Shown piece by piece: positions 5,457 through 8,760 of a stretch of DNA of 8,760 nt (positions are counted from its first letter, which is position 1; each line of letters begins with the position of its first letter). The stretch is from Bacillota bacterium (lineage in GTDB: Bacteria; Bacillota_E; JAJZYS01; JAJYTV01): NCBI GenBank assembly GCA_021845645.1, contig JAJZVM010000170.1, positions 1 to 8,760 on the forward strand, in the 5' to 3' direction. The translations under genes were made by a program, and so were the position numbers. The notes under the pieces were generated by a model. That model was not told where the DNA came from and did not search any database. It saw only the letters and a list, made by a program, of their open reading frames with translations.

Positions 5457-7145
5457 CTAGCGCGTCGTGGTCAGCCGGTTGAACTGGGTCGTCAGCACGG
5501 GATGCAGGTAGAGCATGAGGTCGTTCTTCGTCCCCTGCGGCTTGATCCAGGGTTGCACCAGGTCGTCCTGCCAGAGCGTGTAGATGAAAAGCCACGCCGC
5601 CTGCTTGTGGACGATGACTTCAGCTTGCTGGTAGTCCTTGATGCGCTGCGCGTTCTCCGTGGGCGGCAGCGTGTCGGCCGTGTCCACGAGTTGCTGAAAC
5701 TTCGGGTTGGTCCAGTTTCCGACGTTGGTGGCATTGAACATCTCGGTGCCGAGCAGGTTCTCGAGGAAATCCTGCGCGTCGGGATAGTCCTGCCACCAGT
5801 CGTACCACGCCATGTTCCAGTTCGCCTTGGGGTTGTACTCCTCGTCGTTGAAGGCGGTCCACTCGGAGACGCCCTGGATCTGCACGTTCATCCCGACGCT
5901 GCGCAGGTTCTGCTGGATCATCTCGGCCATGCGCACGCGGTCCTGCGTCTGGCTCGGATAGATCAGGTAGATCGGCTGTCCGCGGTAGTGCGCGAGCTTC
6001 AGGTACTTGCGCGCCAAGCCGGGGTTGTAGGGATACGGCTTGAGAGATTTGTTGTACCCGGCGATGCCGGGCGGCACGGGCTGCGACATGATCGTGGCGC
6101 GGCCGTTCGTGATGTTGCGCACGATCAGTGCCTTGTTGACCGCGTAGTTCACCGCAAGACGCATGTTGCGGTTGTTGAAGGGCGGCTTCGTAAAGTTGAA
6201 CGCGAAGTAGAGGACACCGTTCATGGGTGCCGTGTGGTAGAGCTTCTTGAGTTTGGGATCCGACATGACCTTCGCGAAGACCTCCGAAGGCAGGGGGCCG
6301 TTCATGAGGTCGTACTGTCCTTGCTGGAACCTGAGCAGCTGCAGGTCCGAATTGACGTTCTCGTCGATGATGATCTTCGCGATGCTTGGGGCGCCGCGCC
6401 ACGATCCCGGGTTTGGCACAAGAACCATCTGTTGGCCCTGGTTCCAGGACTGGAGCTTGTAGGGGCCCGTGCCGATCGCGTGCAGTTCGTAGTTCTTCCC
6501 GTACTCCTGCACAACGCGAGGGTCAAGGACCGCCGCCGACGTGAGCGCCAGTTCGTTGAGGAAATAGGGTTGCGGTGCCGCGAGGGTGATCTTGACCACG
6601 TCGGGCGATGGCGCCGAAACCCCGGACATCCCCGGGGCACCGGGCACGGCGGTCTTGCCGCTCTTGTTCCATTGCTGGTAGCCGGCGATGTCCGAGTAGG
6701 CGCCGCTGTAAGGGGCGGAGCCGGCGCCGAGAGGGTCGCCCGAGGTAACCCGGTTCAGGCTGTAGACGACGTCAGCCGCTGTCACCGGATCGCCGTTCGA
6801 GAACTTGACACCCGGACGAAGGTGGAACGTGTAGACGAGGCCATTCGGCGACACGTTGTAGCTGGCGGCAAGCGCCGGATGCAGACCCGCGTTCGTTTGG
6901 TCGTACTCCACGAGTGTGTCGTAGATCATCGACATCGGACGCTGCTCCGTCACGCCGCTCCACGAAGCGGGATCAAGCGTCGGGATGCTGCTGTTTTCGG
7001 CGTAATGGATCGTCCCATGCGGCGACGCAGCCTCCGCAGCCTGCAGTCCGGTGCCGCCGCCGACGGCGAGGGCCAGGACGGCGGTCGCCAAAAAGCCGGA
7101 TAGACGCCGCACGGCGGATCCCGTCACGAACACGCCCAATCTCAA
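5457..7145 (-). CDS. ABC transporter substrate-binding protein, family 5 (peptide/nickel type)
   Basis: The 562-residue product is an extracytoplasmic solute-binding protein of the SBP_bac_5 family, which delivers oligopeptides, nickel or related ligands to an ABC importer. After a signal peptide (about 1-40) come the family features: DPASW and YDTLVEYD (75-82), the signature from LHPALAASYNVSPNG through YTFHLRPGVKFSNGDPVTAADVVYSLNR (88-132), GTGPYKLQSW, LRFQQGQYDLM, RLAVNYAVNKALIVRN and the C-terminal WYDWWQDYPDAQDFLENLL. The signal ends QAAEAA-SPHG, an AxA type-I peptidase site, with no lipobox cysteine, although Gram-positive relatives are usually lipoproteins. The TTG at 7145 is chosen for the AGGGG site five bases upstream; the open frame extends to 7244 with unlikely residues. 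No permease or ATPase genes are adjacent, so the ligand and partner are unknown. Confidence 0.93.
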   Translation of the reverse strand: MRLGVFVTGSAVRRLSGFLATAVLALAVGGGTGLQAAEAASPHGTIHYAENSSIPTLDPASWSGVTEQRPMSMIYDTLVEYDQTNAGLHPALAASYNVSPNGLVYTFHLRPGVKFSNGDPVTAADVVYSLNRVTSGDPLGAGSAPYSGAYSDIAGYQQWNKSGKTAVPGAPGMSGVSAPSPDVVKITLAAPQPYFLNELALTSAAVLDPRVVQEYGKNYELHAIGTGPYKLQSWNQGQQMVLVPNPGSWRGAPSIAKIIIDENVNSDLQLLRFQQGQYDLMNGPLPSEVFAKVMSDPKLKKLYHTAPMNGVLYFAFNFTKPPFNNRNMRLAVNYAVNKALIVRNITNGRATIMSQPVPPGIAGYNKSLKPYPYNPGLARKYLKLAHYRGQPIYLIYPSQTQDRVRMAEMIQQNLRSVGMNVQIQGVSEWTAFNDEEYNPKANWNMAWYDWWQDYPDAQDFLENLLGTEMFNATNVGNWTNPKFQQLVDTADTLPPTENAQRIKDYQQAEVIVHKQAAWLFIYTLWQDDLVQPWIKPQGTKNDLMLYLHPVLTTQFNRLTTTR

Positions 7146-7150
7146 CACTT

Positions 7151-7156
7151 CCCCTC
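7151..7156 (-). promoter_or_regulatory. Shine-Dalgarno site that decides the TTG start
   Basis: The minus strand reads GAGGGG followed by AAGTG and then TTG at 7145. The spacing of five bases favours TTG over the downstream GTG codons at residues 5 and 7, which would be too far from any comparable site. Confidence 0.55.
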
Positions 7157-7247
7157 GTGCATGGTATGGGCATCCCACGCCGCCGAGGTCGCCGCTGCGG
7201 CAGCGCCGGCATGGTTCGCCCGCCTGCCCCCCCTTTCGGCCCAACCC

Positions 7248-7281
7248 AGCATACGCCCCGATGGGGCCAAGCCTGTGTCAA
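7248..7281 (-). promoter_or_regulatory. Possible promoter with over-long spacer, upstream of the substrate-binding protein gene
   Basis: On the minus strand a perfect -35 hexamer TTGACA (7281-7276) is followed after 22 bases by TATGCT (7253-7248). The spacer is too long for an ordinary sigma-A promoter and contains the perfect dyad GCCCC-ATC-GGGGC (7255-7267). It may be a regulated promoter or a chance match. Confidence 0.3.
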
Positions 7282-7420
7282 GCGCAGTCGAATGCATGCA
7301 AAACCGAACCACTCTGAAAAGCCTGCGCAAATTTCAACATAAGCTTCTCTTTGTTCGCACTCCGCCCGTCGTGGTGTTTCCCTGTGGCACCCGAGCAATA
7401 CCGGGTCGGCGGCGCTCAAA

Positions 7421-7900
7421 TCAGCGGGACCGCGGCAGGCCTTTGCGCATGATCCAGACGAGCCGCTCACCCCGCTCGCAGCCGACCTGCTCGAAGCCCT
7501 GCCGCTCGTAGAAGCGCACAGCCTGTTCGTTCATGGCGGCAACGCGCAATCGGTACTCGTCCAGGCCGTGGGCGGCGAAGCACGTCTCCGCGAAATCTGT
7601 CAGCTCCCTGCCAAGGCCCTGTCCGCGCCAAGCCGGCGCGAGGTAGAAGAGACTGACGTAGCCGAAGCGTCTCCCCTGGCACTCCCGGATCGCGAGCTCC
7701 ACCTGGCCAGCCACGGCTGCGCCGTCGAGAACCATCATCTGCCCCTGCGGAAAGGTTTCGAGTCGGTCCCGCATGATCTCGCGGTAGGCCGGCTCGGAGA
7801 ACTTCTCGTCTGAGCCGTAGCTCAGGCAGAACGTATCGCGGTGAAACGCGACGAGCTTGTCCCAATCGCTGGAGATCTCGATGGGCCGGAACGCGAACAT
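7421..7900 (-). CDS. GNAT-family N-acetyltransferase
   Basis: The 159-residue product is a Gcn5-related acetyltransferase, which moves the acetyl group of acetyl-CoA to an amine in the cytoplasm. The acetyl-CoA pyrophosphate loop is RGQGLG (92-97), preceded by the strand YVSLFYLAPAW (81-91). The late features RLRVAAMNEQAVRFYERQGFEQVG (117-140, in two parts: RLRVAAMNEQAV and RFYERQGFEQVG) are typical, with Tyr131 in the usual general-acid position. The substrate is not predictable from this. The ATG at 7900 starts four bases after the stop of the other acetyltransferase gene, and a GGGAG site inside the end of that gene serves it, so the pair forms one operon. The frame is open upstream to 8287 only because it shadows the neighbouring gene. 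Confidence 0.88.
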   Translation of the reverse strand: MFAFRPIEISSDWDKLVAFHRDTFCLSYGSDEKFSEPAYREIMRDRLETFPQGQMMVLDGAAVAGQVELAIRECQGRRFGYVSLFYLAPAWRGQGLGRELTDFAETCFAAHGLDEYRLRVAAMNEQAVRFYERQGFEQVGCERGERLVWIMRKGLPRSR

Positions 7901-7904
7901 GGCG

Positions 7905-8468
7905 TCACTCCCGCCAGCGGCCGGACTGCGTCCGCCACTCGCTCTCGAGCATCCCGAACACGATGTGGTCGACGAAGTGATCATAAAGCCACTCGGCGTC
8001 GCGCTGGACGCCCTCGCGCCGGAAGCCGAGCCGCCGAGCGACCGCTTGGCTTCGCTCGTTGCCGACCGCCGCGCGCAGCTCCATGCGATGCAGACCGTAA
8101 TGGCCAAAGGCGTCGTCGAGTATCGCGCGGCATGCCATCGTGACAAGCCCCTGACCTTCATAGCCGGCGCCGATCCAGTAGCCGAGACTGCTCTGCCGGT
8201 TGGCCCAGTCGATCGCGTGCAGGCCGGCGACGCCGCAGAGCACTCCCAGCCGCCAGATGCCGGCGTGAAAGCCGCGGCCCTTCGCAAACTGCTCCAGCGC
8301 GCCGGCGAGGAACGCGTCGGTGTCCGTCACGCTGCGTGTCCCGTCCAGCCACGGCAGCCATCGGCGCAGGTGGTCGCGCGAGGCATCGGTCAAGGCAAAG
8401 AGCTCGGCGGCGTCTTGCCTTTCAAGGATCCTCAGGTGGACGTCATCCGCAAGTTGCGCGACAAACAC
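7905..8468 (-). CDS. RimJ/RimL-like (YdaF-type) GNAT acetyltransferase
   Basis: The 187-residue product belongs to the RimJ/RimL branch of GNAT enzymes, whose known members acetylate ribosomal protein N-termini or small amines; it closely follows the layout of Bacillus YdaF. Visible features are the N-terminal VHLRILERQDAAELF (10-24), SLGYWIGAGYEGQGLVTMAC (94-113) holding the acetyl-CoA loop, and ELRAAVGNERSQAVARRLGF (130-149) followed by REGV. It starts with GTG at 8468, which has AAGGAG ten bases and GGGAG three bases upstream. It is the first gene after the rRNA terminator and leads a two-gene operon with the second acetyltransferase. A ribosomal target is tempting because of the rRNA neighbour but is not shown. 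Confidence 0.9.
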   Translation of the reverse strand: MFVAQLADDVHLRILERQDAAELFALTDASRDHLRRWLPWLDGTRSVTDTDAFLAGALEQFAKGRGFHAGIWRLGVLCGVAGLHAIDWANRQSSLGYWIGAGYEGQGLVTMACRAILDDAFGHYGLHRMELRAAVGNERSQAVARRLGFRREGVQRDAEWLYDHFVDHIVFGMLESEWRTQSGRWRE

Positions 8469-8534
8469 TCGCTCCCAGCTCCTTCATATCCGCCGCGACT
8501 GCATTCCACACGCACCAGGCCCGTTCCCGCCAGC

Positions 8535-8578
8535 AAAAAGCGGAGCCCCCCGCACAGCGCGAGCTGGTGCGGGGGGCT
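8535..8578 (-). terminator. Intrinsic terminator of the rRNA operon
   Basis: On the minus strand AGCCCCCCGCAC and GTGCGGGGGGCT form a perfect 12-bp stem with an 11-base loop, followed by CCGC and TTTTT. It lies about eight bases after the 5S rRNA gene and separates it from the acetyltransferase operon. Confidence 0.9.
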
Positions 8579-8585
8579 GAAGGTT

Positions 8586-8702
8586 TCCCGGCGGCGACCT
8601 ACTCTCCCGGCTCCTTTCGGAGCGAGTACCCTCGGCGCTGGAGGCTTTCACTACCGTGTTCGGGATGGGAACGGGTGGGGCACCTCCGCTATGGCCACCG
8701 GA
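8586..8702 (-). rRNA. rrf: 5S ribosomal RNA
   Basis: The minus strand, about 117 bases, begins TCCGGTGGCCATAGCGG and contains the highly conserved loop-C segment CCCATCCCGAACACGG. It ends with GGGAGAGTAGGTCGCCGCC and GGGA. The two ends pair (UCC plus GGUGGC with GCCGCC plus GGA, one bulged G), forming helix I of 5S rRNA. Exact ends may differ by a few bases because the pairing extends through the flanking UU/AA. Confidence 0.96.
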
Positions 8703-8741
8703 AAGGTCTGAGTGCCTATGAGGGCGCTCACAACTGCAAAC
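8703..8741 (-). other. 23S-5S internal transcribed spacer
   Basis: About 40 bases separate the two rRNAs. The transcript can fold TGAGCGCC-CTCATA-GGCACTCA (8709-8730), seven pairs with one C-A mismatch, plausibly part of the processing region. No tRNA gene is present in it. Confidence 0.6.
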
Positions 8742-8760
8742 AAGGTCAAGTCCTCGACCG
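8742..8760 (-). rRNA. rrl: 23S ribosomal RNA, 3' end (cut by window edge)
   Basis: The last bases read CGGTCGAGGACTTGACC on the minus strand, matching the well-known Bacillota-type 3' terminus of 23S rRNA (CGGTCGAGGACTTAACC and variants). Its place about 40 bases before the 5S gene supports this. Only about 19 bases are inside the window. Confidence 0.85.

Larger units (their letters stand above)
7146..7420. other. Intergenic stretch upstream of the substrate-binding protein gene
   Basis: This 275-base gap contains the ribosome binding site, a TTGACA with a distant TATGCT on the minus strand, a short A+T-richer patch (about 7306-7352) and a 5-bp inverted repeat ACCCG/CGGGT (7389-7406) that may mark the 3' end of the GNAT transcript. 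No gene is seen. Confidence 0.4.

Noticed and set aside
5502..7103. A 533-codon open frame antisense to the substrate-binding protein gene
   Set aside because: The sense frame is a clear SBP_bac_5 protein. The opposite frame is a Val/Arg/Leu/His-rich shadow without motifs or a good ribosome site.
7389..7406. ACCCG/CGGGT inverted repeat as a terminator of the GNAT operon
   Set aside because: The stem is only five pairs with an eight-base loop and no T-run follows on the minus strand, so it is not called as a terminator.
8587..8711. Plus-strand open frame running through the 5S rRNA gene (part of 7857-8711)
   Set aside because: The segment is a 5S rRNA on the minus strand, and the rest of the frame is antisense to the two acetyltransferase genes.

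Overview
The window is G+C-rich bacterial chromosome and ends, on the minus strand, in the 3' end of a ribosomal RNA operon. The last bases are the 3' tail of a 23S rRNA (minus-strand CGGTCGAGGACTTGACC, a Bacillota-type ending), followed by a 5S rRNA and a strong intrinsic terminator. Together with extended -10 promoters (TGnTACAAT, TGnTATGAT), G-rich Shine-Dalgarno sites and GTG/TTG starts, this suggests a high-G+C member of the Bacillota (for example the Alicyclobacillaceae/Sulfobacillaceae kind). The exact lineage cannot be fixed from this window and is inference.

Layout from left to right. A secreted protein on the minus strand is cut by the left edge, with only its signal peptide visible (1-93). 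It follows a PduO-type cob(I)alamin adenosyltransferase gene (119-679, minus) closely enough to be in one operon. Divergent from these is an AcoX-like protein of the NAD kinase fold (816-1829, plus). It overlaps tail-to-tail by 19 bases with a PgaB/IcaB-like polysaccharide deacetylase lipoprotein (1811-2782, minus). A gene-free stretch (2783-3158) holds the deacetylase promoter, several hairpins and a possible leader for the next gene. Then come a DUF393/DCC-type thiol oxidoreductase-like protein (3159-3527, plus) and a fatty-acyl-CoA synthetase of the AMP-forming family (3699-5390, plus). The synthetase converges on an orphan family-5 (peptide/nickel type) ABC transporter substrate-binding protein (5457-7145, minus), with a 13-bp hairpin between the two. 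After about 275 bases without a gene, two GNAT acetyltransferase genes (7421-7900 and 7905-8468, minus) lie four bases apart. They sit just downstream of the rRNA terminator.

The genes look like a scatter of short one- or two-gene transcription units rather than one pathway. Cobalamin activation, acyl-CoA formation, peptide uptake, extracellular polysaccharide trimming and N-acetylation have no obvious shared role. I see no CRISPR array, insertion sequence, phage gene, toxin-antitoxin pair or defence island, and I do not claim a new system. The points most worth a second look are the substrate-binding protein without a lipobox and without permease genes, the structured non-coding stretch before the DUF393 gene, the palindrome inside an over-long promoter spacer, and the eight-G Shine-Dalgarno tract of the left-edge gene.
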